From CAZGKW01 sp964526295 (GTDB taxonomy: Bacteria > Planctomycetota > Phycisphaerae > FEN-1346): DNA of 64,000 bases. Shown one piece after another: positions 9,761 to 19,316 of this stretch; the stretch's first letter is position 1; the number at the start of each line of letters is the position of its first letter. The stretch lies in contig CAZGKW010000010.1 of the NCBI GenBank assembly GCA_964526295.1, positions 54,400-118,399 of the forward strand. Direction: 5' to 3'. The translations under genes were made by a program, and so were the position numbers. The notes under the pieces were generated by a model that saw only the letters and a program-made list of their open reading frames with translations, made no database searches and was not told where the DNA came from.

Positions 9761-10198
9761 CCCGGCGGGTCGGCAGGCCGGCCGGGAGGGCCAGGGGGAG
9801 TGCCGGGCTGGCGTGCGGAGACGTGCCGGGGGCCCTGGGGGCGATTGGGATTGTATCAAGAGCCGTTCGGGGAAGCGCCGATGGATCTTTCGTGTGTCGG
9901 GGGCGGGTCCGCACAATCGGCGGCGACGGCCCTGCGTCCGGCCCGACACCGGCCCCTTGGCCGGTGCGATCCGGCGGTGCGTTTTCTTGACTTGTGATGT
10001 CGGCAAGGTACACTGGACGACTTGCGTGGGGCGTGCATGAGGTCGACCGGCTGCGGGGGAGTCCGGCGGCCCCCATGCCAAGAGCAGCCGCCGGTGTTTG
10101 CAGGCATCGGTCTCGGGTCAGTCCGTCCGCCTGACGGGCCGTGTGGGGACCGGCCGGCGGGGGGCCTGGGCCGGGGAGCTTCTCGAAGGAGCACGAAC
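9761..10198 (+). other. Intergenic region and leader of the exopolysaccharide operon
   Basis: 438 bases without a gene. It contains the promoter at 9987-10014 and a predicted leader of about 180 bases before the first gene of the operon. The leader can fold into GC-rich stems, for instance between the GGGGG near 10053 and the CCCCC near 10070, but I recognise no known riboswitch. Confidence 0.5.
9987..10014 (+). promoter_or_regulatory. Sigma-70-type promoter of the exopolysaccharide/exosortase operon
   Basis: TTGACT (9987-9992), 16-base spacer, TACACT (10009-10014). It is the only good match in the gap and would drive the six genes to 23657. Confidence 0.6.
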
Positions 10199-11902
10199 GT
10201 GAGGATGAACAGGCGCGACCGTCTCCTGCGACCGTCCCGTTATCGCCTTGCCGTGGACGTGCTGTTGTGTCTCGCCTCGGCGGGTCTGGGGGTTGCCTTT
10301 GCCGCCGGATGCGCCCAAAATGAGATAGGACGCTATGCCTGGGAGAACTGGGTCGTCAAGAACCCCCAGCGCGTGCGGGCCAAGATCATCAAGAACGAGG
10401 CGTACTGGATCCAGAAGGAGGTGGAGCCGGAAGAGGCCTTTCCCGGACCTACACCCGTCGACCTGGCGCCCCCCGAGACGGACTACATCCTCGGCCCGAA
10501 CGATCTGATCGACATCACGGTCCAGGAGCTGCTCGAGCCCGGTCGGCCCTTCGTCACTCGCCAGCGGATCACCCAGACCGGCCAGGTCAGCATGCCCTAC
10601 GTCGGGGCGGTCAAGGCCTCCGGCCTGACCATCCGCGGGCTGGAGGAGAAACTGGCCGACATCCTGGAGCCGGACTACCTGATCGATCCCCAGGTGACCG
10701 TCTTCATCCAGGAGTTCCGGAACCTGAGCGTGTCGGTGCTCTCGGGCATGTTCCGACCGGGGGTGTACCAGCTCCGCAAGCAGGACCAGACGCTGCTGGA
10801 GCTGGTGGCCGAGGCGGGCGGGGTGACCCAGTTGGTCGAGGACCACGGGTTCGTGATCCGCGAGTATTCGCCCGAGGAGATCGACATTCTGGTGCTGGAG
10901 TCGGGCCTGCCGGGCGAGGAGATCGGCGTGGCACCGGCCCCGGCCGAGGGGGCGGGCGAGGCGGGGCCCCCGGCCGAAGAAGAGCCCCCCGAGGGCGGTG
11001 TGACGGCCGCCGACCGCGAGATGCTCCAGGAGATGGCCGAGGGCCGGATGCCCGACGTCCGGGAGATCGAGGAGGCCGAGGCCGCCCCGGGGCCCGGACC
11101 CGAGGCGGCGCCGAAAGCGCCGCCCCCGACTCTGCCCCCGGCCGAGGAGCTCGGCGACGAGGGCGAGATCGGGCGATGGGTCTGGTACGACGGCGAATGG
11201 GTCGAGGTGAAGGAGCCGCAGCCGGCCGCGCCGCCGGAGGCGCCTCCCGCGGCGACGGAGGGCGAGGAGCCCCCGGCTGTCGAGCCGCCGCCGGAAGCGG
11301 CCCCCGAGGCCGCCCCGGAGGCGCCGCCGAGTCCGGTCGACATGGCCCGGCTGGAGCTCGAGCGGAAGCTGGCCCGCCTTGGCGTGGTGCAGGGGAGCGG
11401 CCAGCTCCGGCGGATCATCCGCTTCGACGTCGAGGCCCTGATGTCGGGTGACCCGACGCAGAACCTCGTCCTGCGGGACGGCGACGTCGTGACGATCCCG
11501 GCCCCGCCAATCGGCGACTTTTACATGGTGGGCCAGATCGCGCGGCCGGGCGTCTACAGCCTGACGGGCCGCAAGATTACGCTGCTCCAGGCGGTGGCGG
11601 CGGCGGGCGGGCTGACGGCGGTGGCCGTGCCCTGGCGGACCGAGGTGGTCCGGCGCCTGTCGGAAGAAGAAGCTGAAATTATTTATGTCGATTTGGCAAA
11701 AATTGCGCGGGGCGACGTGCCCGACTTCTACCTCCACCCCGAGGACATCATCCGGGTCGGCACGGACCAGGGCGCGATCTACAATGCGGTCCTGCGCAAC
11801 TCCTTCCGGGCCACCTACGGGCTCGGGGCCGTCTACGACACGAACTTCGCCGACTTCTACCCGTGGACCGACGACATCTCGGCGATTTTCACGGGGCTGT
11901 AG
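10199..11902 (+). CDS. Wza-like polysaccharide export lipoprotein with long insertion
   Basis: About 567 residues. AAGGA at 10186-10190 is spaced for the GTG at 10199; the ATG at 10205 is the alternative. The signal peptide ends in FAAGC (Cys 38), so it is a lipoprotein. A Poly_export domain (around residues 95-175, starting DYILGPNDLIDI) is followed by one SLBB domain, a Pro/Ala/Glu-rich stretch at about residues 240-377, and a second SLBB domain (FYMVGQIARPGVYSL). Wza proteins form the outer-membrane channel for exopolysaccharide. The insertion between the SLBB domains is far longer than in typical Wza and is probably disordered. First gene of an operon with the exosortase and Wzz-type genes. 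Confidence 0.88.
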   Translation: MRMNRRDRLLRPSRYRLAVDVLLCLASAGLGVAFAAGCAQNEIGRYAWENWVVKNPQRVRAKIIKNEAYWIQKEVEPEEAFPGPTPVDLAPPETDYILGPNDLIDITVQELLEPGRPFVTRQRITQTGQVSMPYVGAVKASGLTIRGLEEKLADILEPDYLIDPQVTVFIQEFRNLSVSVLSGMFRPGVYQLRKQDQTLLELVAEAGGVTQLVEDHGFVIREYSPEEIDILVLESGLPGEEIGVAPAPAEGAGEAGPPAEEEPPEGGVTAADREMLQEMAEGRMPDVREIEEAEAAPGPGPEAAPKAPPPTLPPAEELGDEGEIGRWVWYDGEWVEVKEPQPAAPPEAPPAATEGEEPPAVEPPPEAAPEAAPEAPPSPVDMARLELERKLARLGVVQGSGQLRRIIRFDVEALMSGDPTQNLVLRDGDVVTIPAPPIGDFYMVGQIARPGVYSLTGRKITLLQAVAAAGGLTAVAVPWRTEVVRRLSEEEAEIIYVDLAKIARGDVPDFYLHPEDIIRVGTDQGAIYNAVLRNSFRATYGLGAVYDTNFADFYPWTDDISAIFTGL

Positions 11903-11963
11903 CGTCGTCGGCGCCCAATCCCCCCCACCGCGGGCCGCGTCGCAAGATGGAGGAACCGGTGGC

Positions 11964-13316
11964 TTGGCTGAGACGGCGATGGCGAGCGGCGGCATAAGGC
12001 GTCCCGACGCGCCCGGCGAGGGACGCCCGGCCTGGGACTGGAACCGGTTCCTCACTCCCCGCGTGGTCCTGATGCTCGTGGCCGTTGCCGGCCTCATCGT
12101 CTGGATCTACGGACGGATGATCGTGGAATGGAAGGGCCGGTGGGACGGCGCGGACGGCACGTGGGGCCACTGCTACGTGATCCCGGCGGTGGCGGCCCTG
12201 ATCGCCCACTATCGATTGCGGGAGAAGCGGCCCGGGCGGATCGAGTCCTGCGCCTGGGGACTGCTGGTGGTCCTGGCGGCGATCATCCTGCGGGTCTGGG
12301 CCGGAACCACGGGTTTCGGCTATCCCGGCCACATCACGTTCGTCCTCGTCGTGGCGGGGACCGTGCTGTGGCTCCTCGGATGGGAGATGTTCAAGGTCCT
12401 GTGGGTGCCGGTGGCGTACCTGTGGTTGATGATTCCCTGGCCCCAGCGGATCTACGAGAAGGTGGCGTTGCCGGCCCAGCAGTGGGCCGCGGCGTTTACG
12501 GGTAGATTCCTCGCCCTCATCGGCTACGAGGAGCTGCCCGCGCCGCTGGGCCATCTCGCGGCCGCTCTTCAGCAGTCCTACGTCGGGACGCTCCAGGCCA
12601 CGGTCTACCGGGCGGGCAACGTCTTGCATCTGACCAGCGGCGGGGTGACCGTGGCGGAGGCGTGCAGCGGCTTGCGTCTGTTGATGGCGTTCGTCGCCCT
12701 GGGCGTCATGATGGCCTTTATCGAGCGCCGCCCCACCTGGGAGCGGATCGTCATCATCGTCTCGAGCGTCCCCATTGCGGTCTTCTGCAACTTCATCCGG
12801 GTGACGCTGATGGCCCTGTCGAGCGACGCCCTGTTCTTCGAGGGACAGCGGGTGCTGGCCGACGGGGCCACGTGGTCGACCTGGGCCCCGCGGGTCCTGG
12901 CCTGGTCGGGCACGGCGTGGGTGGGCCTGATCGTGTTGCTCGTGGGCTTGTTCCTGCTGATCTCGCCGGGCCACCGGGCCTGGCTGGGGGGCCGCGGCCT
13001 CCTGAAGGCCGTCGGGATTGCCGTCGTCGGCATCGTCGTGACGGTCCTTGGCGCCGACGTCGCCTGGGGCTATGAGACGCAGGGGCAGCTCGAGGCCGTT
13101 CGGCAGGTGGTCCTCGACCCCAAGAGCGCGCCGCACCAGGCGTTCGGGTTCACCATGCTGGGACTGGCCTTCCTTCTGATGTGGTTGGAGCAACGGGCCA
13201 TCGACCGATTCCTGGACCTCATTTTCATCGAAGAGCAGGAGCCAGAGGACGGCAAGGCGAAGGCGGCCGACGATGCCCCCCGGGCCGACGCCCGGCCGCA
13301 CCGCGCCGCCTCGTGA
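11964..13316 (+). CDS. Exosortase/archaeosortase family transpeptidase
   Basis: About 450 residues with many membrane segments. TTG at 11964 is favoured by GGAGGA at 11949-11954; the ATG at 11979 is the alternative. The catalytic Cys lies in VAEACSGLR (Cys 234) and the conserved Arg in CNFIRVTLM (Arg 279). Exosortases cut PEP-CTERM tails of exported proteins and transfer them to an unknown acceptor. The usual His, expected in the loop soon after the Arg, is not there; the only plausible one is in SAPHQAFGF (His 391) after two extra hydrophobic segments. The operon context and the PEP-CTERM protein at 42781-44043 support the call. Confidence 0.88.
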   Translation: MAETAMASGGIRRPDAPGEGRPAWDWNRFLTPRVVLMLVAVAGLIVWIYGRMIVEWKGRWDGADGTWGHCYVIPAVAALIAHYRLREKRPGRIESCAWGLLVVLAAIILRVWAGTTGFGYPGHITFVLVVAGTVLWLLGWEMFKVLWVPVAYLWLMIPWPQRIYEKVALPAQQWAAAFTGRFLALIGYEELPAPLGHLAAALQQSYVGTLQATVYRAGNVLHLTSGGVTVAEACSGLRLLMAFVALGVMMAFIERRPTWERIVIIVSSVPIAVFCNFIRVTLMALSSDALFFEGQRVLADGATWSTWAPRVLAWSGTAWVGLIVLLVGLFLLISPGHRAWLGGRGLLKAVGIAVVGIVVTVLGADVAWGYETQGQLEAVRQVVLDPKSAPHQAFGFTMLGLAFLLMWLEQRAIDRFLDLIFIEEQEPEDGKAKAADDAPRADARPHRAAS

Positions 13317-13334
13317 CGTGACCGCAGGCTCAGG

Positions 13335-14639
13335 ATGAACGTGACAGGACAGAACATTCCGAGGAAGTGGCTGGTGACGGCCGCGGTGCTGTTGGCCGTG
13401 ACGGTCCCGTTCGGCGTGTACCGAGCCGTGTCGCTGGGCGAACGTGCCGCCGCGGAGGCCGAGGAGTTGGCGCAACGAGCGGCGGCGCTGCCGGCCGAGT
13501 TCCGCGATAGCAACGGAGCCAGCTACGCCCGGCAGCTCGACGTCCTGACCAGCAAGGGCGAGCCGGTGCCGTCGGCCCTCCGTCTGGCGGCCAAGGCGGA
13601 GGCCCGTCTCGGCCAGGCGAGGATGAACCAGGTCTTTTCGTGGGCCGGTGTGGCGGCGGGGGCCGTGGCAGCCGCTCTATTGGCGGCCGGGGCAGCGGGC
13701 CTTTCGGGGGCGCCCTGGATGCTGGCGGGGGCTTTGGCGGCGGTGGCGTTCATTGCGGTCAATGCCGCCCCCATCGTTGTAGCCGAGAAGGATTCGGCCC
13801 TGGCTGTGGCGACCGACTACGGCCATTTTGCGGCCGCCGCCTGTGCTGCGATGGCCTGCTTTGCCGCCCTGAGGGGGCTGGACCACCGGGTCCACTACGC
13901 GGCCTGCTGCTCGGTCCTCGGGGCGGTGGGCTTGTTTTTCGCATGGTGGGAGCTGCCGCCGCCGGTGCCGCTGCCGCCCCAGCGGCCGATTGCCGATCTG
14001 GCCTCCGCGCTGGTGCCGCCGGGCTGGTCGGCCGAACCGATCGAGCTGGATCCGATCATCGAGGGCGCGCTGGGGGCGGACGAGTATCTCCAGCTCTCGC
14101 TGCGGCCGCCCGGCGGCCGGCGAGAGGTCTCCCTGTTCGTCCCGTACTACAGCGACGCGTTCAGCAACATCCCGCACGTCCCACAGGTGTGCATGCGGGC
14201 GGCGGGGTTCGAGCCGACGGGAGACCGCGAGGGGACGCTGCTGGTGCCCGGCTTGGCGGGACGGGAAGTGCCGCTCAACCTGCTGGCGTTCAGAAGGCCG
14301 AACGCGCCGCTGCAAGTGGTCATGATGATGCAGTACCTGGGCGTGGGTTGGACCTATTTCCGTGACCGGCAGGCGGCCCGGCTGGCCGCCACCACGGGGG
14401 CCCTCGGCGAAGAGGGCAGCTACATGTCGCAGACGCAGATCGTTGTGCCACTCCTGCCCGGCGAGGCCGACGACCCGCTCAGCGAGGAGTCCGAAGCCTA
14501 CGATCTCGGCAGGCAACTGCTCCAGCACGTGGTCCCCATCCTCGAGGACCGGTACTACCCGAGGCAAAGCGCCGCCGCCGACGCAGCCGAACCGCCGGCG
14601 GTGATGAAGGAGGTTGATGGTCGATGGCACGCCGATTGA
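13335..14639 (+). CDS. Exosortase-associated EpsI-like membrane protein
   Basis: A 434-residue protein. The first 220 residues have about five hydrophobic segments, one at the very N-terminus and a cluster from about residue 100. The C-terminal half resembles the EpsI domain that accompanies exosortases, with VSLFVPYYSDAF and HVPQVCMRAAGFE, including the Cys and His-Pro pattern of that family. The partner role of EpsI in exosortase systems is not well defined. It starts 19 bases after the exosortase stop and its end overlaps the next gene by 16 bases, so it belongs to the same transcript. Confidence 0.75.
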   Translation: MNVTGQNIPRKWLVTAAVLLAVTVPFGVYRAVSLGERAAAEAEELAQRAAALPAEFRDSNGASYARQLDVLTSKGEPVPSALRLAAKAEARLGQARMNQVFSWAGVAAGAVAAALLAAGAAGLSGAPWMLAGALAAVAFIAVNAAPIVVAEKDSALAVATDYGHFAAAACAAMACFAALRGLDHRVHYAACCSVLGAVGLFFAWWELPPPVPLPPQRPIADLASALVPPGWSAEPIELDPIIEGALGADEYLQLSLRPPGGRREVSLFVPYYSDAFSNIPHVPQVCMRAAGFEPTGDREGTLLVPGLAGREVPLNLLAFRRPNAPLQVVMMMQYLGVGWTYFRDRQAARLAATTGALGEEGSYMSQTQIVVPLLPGEADDPLSEESEAYDLGRQLLQHVVPILEDRYYPRQSAAADAAEPPAVMKEVDGRWHAD

Positions 14640-17600
14640 ACACGCGAGTCCTGTTATACCTGGTAATCTTCATGGGTGGGGGGCTGGTCGGCCTGGGCAT
14701 CCTCATCGCCAAGGCGGTGCTGAGCGACCAGGGGGGCGACCCCGTGGCCCTGCTCGCCGAGGCCCGCGAGCAGAAGGAGCGGGGCGAGCACCAGCGGGCC
14801 CTCCTGACGGTCCGCAAGGCCGTCGAGGCCGACCCGAAGAACATCGAGGCCCTCCACGAGCTTTCCGAGATCGCCCTGATGCAGGAGCCGCGCCCCCCGA
14901 TCATGATGGCGCGAAACGCCCTGGAGCGGGTCCTCGCGATGGACCCGACGAACTTCGAGGCCCGCCGCGACCTCGCCGGCCTGTACGTCTTCATTCCCCT
15001 CCGCCATCCCGAGCGGGGCTTCATCCGGGCCCGCGACGACGAGCTCTCCCTGACGGAGCTCTATGCGCTTTCCCGGGGGCGCGGCGTCCTGTGGCAGGCC
15101 GACAGCAAGACCGCCCTTCGCGAGATCGACGCCCTGATCGAGCTTCGGCCCGAGTACGGCTTGGGACACCTGTGGGGGGGGGTGATCGAGCTGCACCTCG
15201 GCGACGACGCCCCCCTGAAGGCGGACAAGGACGAGCGCTACGGGGTCGTCGTCCAGCGGTGTGAGACCGGCATCCAGTTCGCCCCCGGCCGGGTCGACCT
15301 GTACCGCCTCATGGTCATGGCCATGCACGGGGACCGCCTCGGCGTCGGCGAGGACAAGATGCTGGAGGTCGCCGACAGGGCGATCGAGAACAATCCAGAT
15401 GTTACAGATGCGTATGCACTGAAGGCCGGGCTGCTGACCGGCTTCGGCCGGCTTGACGAGGCCGCCGAGCTTCTGCGCGGGGCCCTCGAAAAGGTCGGCC
15501 AGGACGGCGACGTGTATGCGGCCCTCGGCGACATCGAACTGCGCCGTCGCAAGATCGAGCAGGCCGAGCAGGACCTGTTGAAGGCCGTCGAGATCAAACC
15601 CGACGCCGAGGGGCCCTACCTACGCCTGGCCCGTCTCTATGCGGTCGGCGGCCAACACCCGAAGCGGATCGACATCCTCCAGCGGGGACGCCGGCATTTG
15701 CCCGAGGCCCGGGGCCTGAAGTTCGAGCTGGCCGACGCCTGGCTCGACGTCAGCGAGTTCGAGAAGGCCGAGGCCCTCATCGCCGACCTGGACGACGGCG
15801 AGGACAGGACCGGCCAGGTCAGCTACCTCCGGGGCAAGAAGGCCCTGATGCAGCGCCAGGCCCGCCAGGCGATCACCCATCTGCTCCGGGCCCGTGAGAA
15901 GAACCCCACGCCGCTCGCCCGGTTCCTCCTTGGCCAGGCCTATCTCCAGGTCGAGGAGCTCGGCGCCGCCGCCAAGGAACTCAACCAGCTGCTCCTCGTG
16001 ACGCCCGGCCTGACGCAGGCCCGGGCCCTGCTGGCCGACGTCCGATTCCGGCTCCATCGCTACGAGGAAGCCATTCGCGAAGCCGATGCCATCCTCGCAG
16101 AGGACCCCTCCCACGTCGGGATGCGGCTGCTGAAGGCACGGGCCTTGTCGGCCTTGGGACGCCACGACGCGGCGGTCGCCGAGTCACGTCTGGCCATCGA
16201 CGAAGTCCCGGCGGACCCCCGGCCGCTGGTCGCCCTGGCCGGCATCCAGATGCAGGCCGGCCGTCCCGGCGAAGCCGAGACGGCCCTCCTTCAGGCCGGG
16301 AAGCTGGCCCAGGCCGAGCCCTACGAGTCGGTCCGGCAGACCGTGTTCCGGGCCCTGGCCCAGCTCTACCGCTCCATGGGGCAGACGGACAAGCTGGCGT
16401 CTCTCCAGGCGGAGGTTGAGACGGCGTTTCCCGACGCCTTCCTGGTGGGTGGGGGGCCGGAGGAGGTCGAGCAGCACCTTCGCCGGCGGCTCCAGGAGAA
16501 TCCCACCCATCTGAACCGCATCCTGCTGGCCGAGCTGCTCTTCCGGACCGGCCGGGCCGGGGAGGCCATCCCCCTGCTCGAGCCGGTCATCGCCGAGGCC
16601 GATCCGTCTTCGGCCGAGTGGATGCGGGCGTGGCGCCAGGCGTTCATGGTCCGTCTGGCAGGCGAGACGTACGACGAGGCGGCCCGGCTCATCGAAGCCC
16701 TCCGCCGAGCCCGTCCCGACGCCGCCGAGCTGGCGTTCGCCGAGCCGCTGGTGGCCCTCCAGCAGGGCCGCCCCGAGGAGGCGGCCGGGCTGCTCGCGGC
16801 GGCCCTGGAGCATTCGCCCAACTCGTCGCTGTACTTCCTTCTGGGCCAGACGCAGTTCCGGCGGGGCCGGGTTGCCGACGGCCAGGCCGCCCTCAGGCGG
16901 TGTCTCGATCTGCGTCCTCAGTTTGTTCCCGCCCGGCTCCTTCTTGGCCGGAGCATGGCCCGCGAGGGCAACTACACCGGGGCCTTGCTGGAGGCCCGCG
17001 AAGGTCTCCGCCATGACGAGGACAACCTGCCGCTGATCGAGTTGGCGGCCATCGCCCATGCCGGCCTCGGCCAGCTCGAGCGGGCGGTCGAGATGCGCGA
17101 ACGGTTCGCCGAAGCCCTCCCGGGCAGCGTGGGGAACCTGATGTCCCTGGTCTCGCTCTACCGCCGTCTGGACCGTCCCCAGGACGCCGAGGCCCGGCTC
17201 CAGCAGGCCTACGATCGGCTGCCGGACAACCCGCTGGTGGTGGCCCAGTTTGCCGACTTCTATGCCGCTACCGGTCGCTTCTCCCAGGGCCAGGCCCTGA
17301 TCGAGCGGTTTGTGGCCGATCACGAGGAGGTGTCCGAAGCGCATCTCCTGAAGGCCGATTTCCTCAGGCGGCACCGGACGGTCCTGGAGGCCGAGCCGCA
17401 CTACCGCAAGGCGTTCGAACTCGACCCGAGCAATCCTCGGTCGCTGCTGCTTCTGGGGGAGGCTTACGTTCAGACCGCCCAGTGGGAGAAGGCCGAGAGA
17501 GTGTTCATGGAGGCCGTCTCGACGTTCCCGGACGACGTCGGCCCGCGGCGGCGGTTGGCCGAGATCTATCGCCTCCAGGGCAAGCTCGATGACGCCGAGA

Positions 17601-19168
17601 AAGTCATCGTCGAGGTCCTGAGACGCAGTCCGGACGATGCCGTCGCGATGGTTATCCGCGGCCGCATCGCCGCCTTGCGACGCGACGAGAAGACGGCCCT
17701 CGATTACTTCGAGAAGGCGGCCGAGGCGGCGCCGAATTACGGGGAGGCCCTCTTCTGGAAGGCCGTCCTGGTCCGGAGCAAGACCCCCCGCGAGGCCCAG
17801 CGGCTGCTGGGCACCATCGCGCCGGGCGACGCCTCGTTCGAGAAGGCCGTCCTCCAACTGGCCGACCTGAACGCCTCGGCAGGGCTGTACGACCAGGCCA
17901 TCCTGAACCTCCGCCGAGGACTGGACTTCCGTCCCCAGTCCCAGCTCATCCGCCGCAAGCTGGCGGAGCTCTACATGGCGACCGGCCAGTACGCCAAGGC
18001 CGCCGAGGAGTGGCAGGTCATCGTCCGCTATGCGAAGGACCCCCTCGTGCTCGCCCAGTACGGCCAGGCGCTCTACGAGTCCGGCTCCTACAGCCAGGCC
18101 CTGGAGCAGTACGAGCAGGCCCGGCAGCTCCAGCCGGAGTTCCCCCAGGCCCTGGTCGGCGAGGCGGCCTGTCTGTATCACCTCGGCCGCCAGCAGGAGG
18201 CCCGCGAGCGGGTCTACGCCGCCATCGAACAGTACGACAAGAAGGCCTGGCCGCGGCTGGCCCTCGCGCGGCTCTACGAGCTGATGGCCCAGGCCTACTA
18301 TCGGGAGCGCCGCCTGCCTCAGGCCATGCAGCACTTCGAGGCGGCCCTGGAGGCCCTGAGCAACGGCCTTATCGACGAACCCCAGTGGGTGACGGGCTAC
18401 GTTCGCAAGAGCGAGATCCTGGAGAGCGTCAAGCGGCTGCCCGCGGTCCCGGAGGAGCATCGCCGCGTGCTGCACCAGCGGCAGCGAGAGGTCCTGGAGA
18501 CCGGGCTCAACCATGTGAGTGGCAGCATCCTCATCCGGACGCGCCTGGGAGCACGGGAGCTGGAGGACGACCGTGCCGAGGCGGCCGTGGCGGTACTCCG
18601 GTTCGTCGCCGAGGCTTTCGAGCGCGATTTCAGCCTCATGCCCGAGATGCGGGCGGCGCTTCGCCAGTACACGCAGGGCGTCCGCTTCTACTCCCTGGCC
18701 CTTTACCAGACCGGCAAGATCGACGAGGCGGTGCGATGGGGCCGGATGGTCTGGCAACTCGACCCGACCGACTTCGCGAACGCCAACAACCTCGCCTGGA
18801 TCCTCGCGGTCGAGAAGAAGGAGCTGGACGAGGCCGAAGACCTCATGCAGCGGGCCCTGCAACTGCTCCGACGCAACCCCCACATACTGGATACCGCCGG
18901 CGTTATCGCGTATCTTAGGGAGGAGCATCAGAAGGCGATCAACTACCTCCGGGAGAGCATCGACCGGGGCGAGACCGCCGAGGCCCATTATCACCTGGGA
19001 TGGGTCTACGAGGCCCGCCAGCAGCCGTCGCTGGCCCGGCAGCACTACGAGAAGGCCCTCGAAATGGGCCTCGAAGCGAAAGAGACCGAGGATTGCAGGA
19101 AGCGCCTGGAGAGATGCAAGAAGCAGCTCGGCGAGCTGGCCGACGTCCTGCCGGCCCCGAAGGGCTAG
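14624..19168 (+). CDS. Giant TPR protein of the exosortase locus
   Basis: A 1514-residue protein: one N-terminal membrane anchor (about residues 9-31) and then tetratricopeptide repeats almost to the end, many ending in the A-x-x-x-DPxN pattern. ATG 14624 follows AAGGAGG (14607-14613) and overlaps the EpsI-like gene by 16 bases. It occupies the position of the PEP-CTERM-associated TPR protein PrsT known from exosortase loci, but is much longer and lacks a lipobox. TPR arrays serve as protein-binding scaffolds; a role in assembling the export machinery is inferred from position only. Confidence 0.85.
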   Translation: MARRLNTRVLLYLVIFMGGGLVGLGILIAKAVLSDQGGDPVALLAEAREQKERGEHQRALLTVRKAVEADPKNIEALHELSEIALMQEPRPPIMMARNALERVLAMDPTNFEARRDLAGLYVFIPLRHPERGFIRARDDELSLTELYALSRGRGVLWQADSKTALREIDALIELRPEYGLGHLWGGVIELHLGDDAPLKADKDERYGVVVQRCETGIQFAPGRVDLYRLMVMAMHGDRLGVGEDKMLEVADRAIENNPDVTDAYALKAGLLTGFGRLDEAAELLRGALEKVGQDGDVYAALGDIELRRRKIEQAEQDLLKAVEIKPDAEGPYLRLARLYAVGGQHPKRIDILQRGRRHLPEARGLKFELADAWLDVSEFEKAEALIADLDDGEDRTGQVSYLRGKKALMQRQARQAITHLLRAREKNPTPLARFLLGQAYLQVEELGAAAKELNQLLLVTPGLTQARALLADVRFRLHRYEEAIREADAILAEDPSHVGMRLLKARALSALGRHDAAVAESRLAIDEVPADPRPLVALAGIQMQAGRPGEAETALLQAGKLAQAEPYESVRQTVFRALAQLYRSMGQTDKLASLQAEVETAFPDAFLVGGGPEEVEQHLRRRLQENPTHLNRILLAELLFRTGRAGEAIPLLEPVIAEADPSSAEWMRAWRQAFMVRLAGETYDEAARLIEALRRARPDAAELAFAEPLVALQQGRPEEAAGLLAAALEHSPNSSLYFLLGQTQFRRGRVADGQAALRRCLDLRPQFVPARLLLGRSMAREGNYTGALLEAREGLRHDEDNLPLIELAAIAHAGLGQLERAVEMRERFAEALPGSVGNLMSLVSLYRRLDRPQDAEARLQQAYDRLPDNPLVVAQFADFYAATGRFSQGQALIERFVADHEEVSEAHLLKADFLRRHRTVLEAEPHYRKAFELDPSNPRSLLLLGEAYVQTAQWEKAERVFMEAVSTFPDDVGPRRRLAEIYRLQGKLDDAEKVIVEVLRRSPDDAVAMVIRGRIAALRRDEKTALDYFEKAAEAAPNYGEALFWKAVLVRSKTPREAQRLLGTIAPGDASFEKAVLQLADLNASAGLYDQAILNLRRGLDFRPQSQLIRRKLAELYMATGQYAKAAEEWQVIVRYAKDPLVLAQYGQALYESGSYSQALEQYEQARQLQPEFPQALVGEAACLYHLGRQQEARERVYAAIEQYDKKAWPRLALARLYELMAQAYYRERRLPQAMQHFEAALEALSNGLIDEPQWVTGYVRKSEILESVKRLPAVPEEHRRVLHQRQREVLETGLNHVSGSILIRTRLGARELEDDRAEAAVAVLRFVAEAFERDFSLMPEMRAALRQYTQGVRFYSLALYQTGKIDEAVRWGRMVWQLDPTDFANANNLAWILAVEKKELDEAEDLMQRALQLLRRNPHILDTAGVIAYLREEHQKAINYLRESIDRGETAEAHYHLGWVYEARQQPSLARQHYEKALEMGLEAKETEDCRKRLERCKKQLGELADVLPAPKG

Positions 19169-19316
19169 ACGCGGGGCGAGACAGGACGGCCCGACCGCCC
19201 GAGGGGGGAGTGAACCAGACCGCAACCTCTGACCACGGGGAAAGGGGAGGGCGGCGCGGTAAGCTGGCCGCACGCCCCGTCGCCCGCCGATAGACCCGGA
19301 AAACGAGGAGTGGCGA

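Noticed and set aside
5231..10081. 1616-codon open frame on the minus strand
   Set aside because: It lies opposite murD and the glycosidase, which have clear homology, and its translation is Arg/Gly/Pro-rich, the usual by-product of high G+C coding.
16184..19273. 1029-codon open frame on the minus strand
   Set aside because: Mirror of the TPR gene; no domain, no ribosome-binding site, composition typical of antisense frames.
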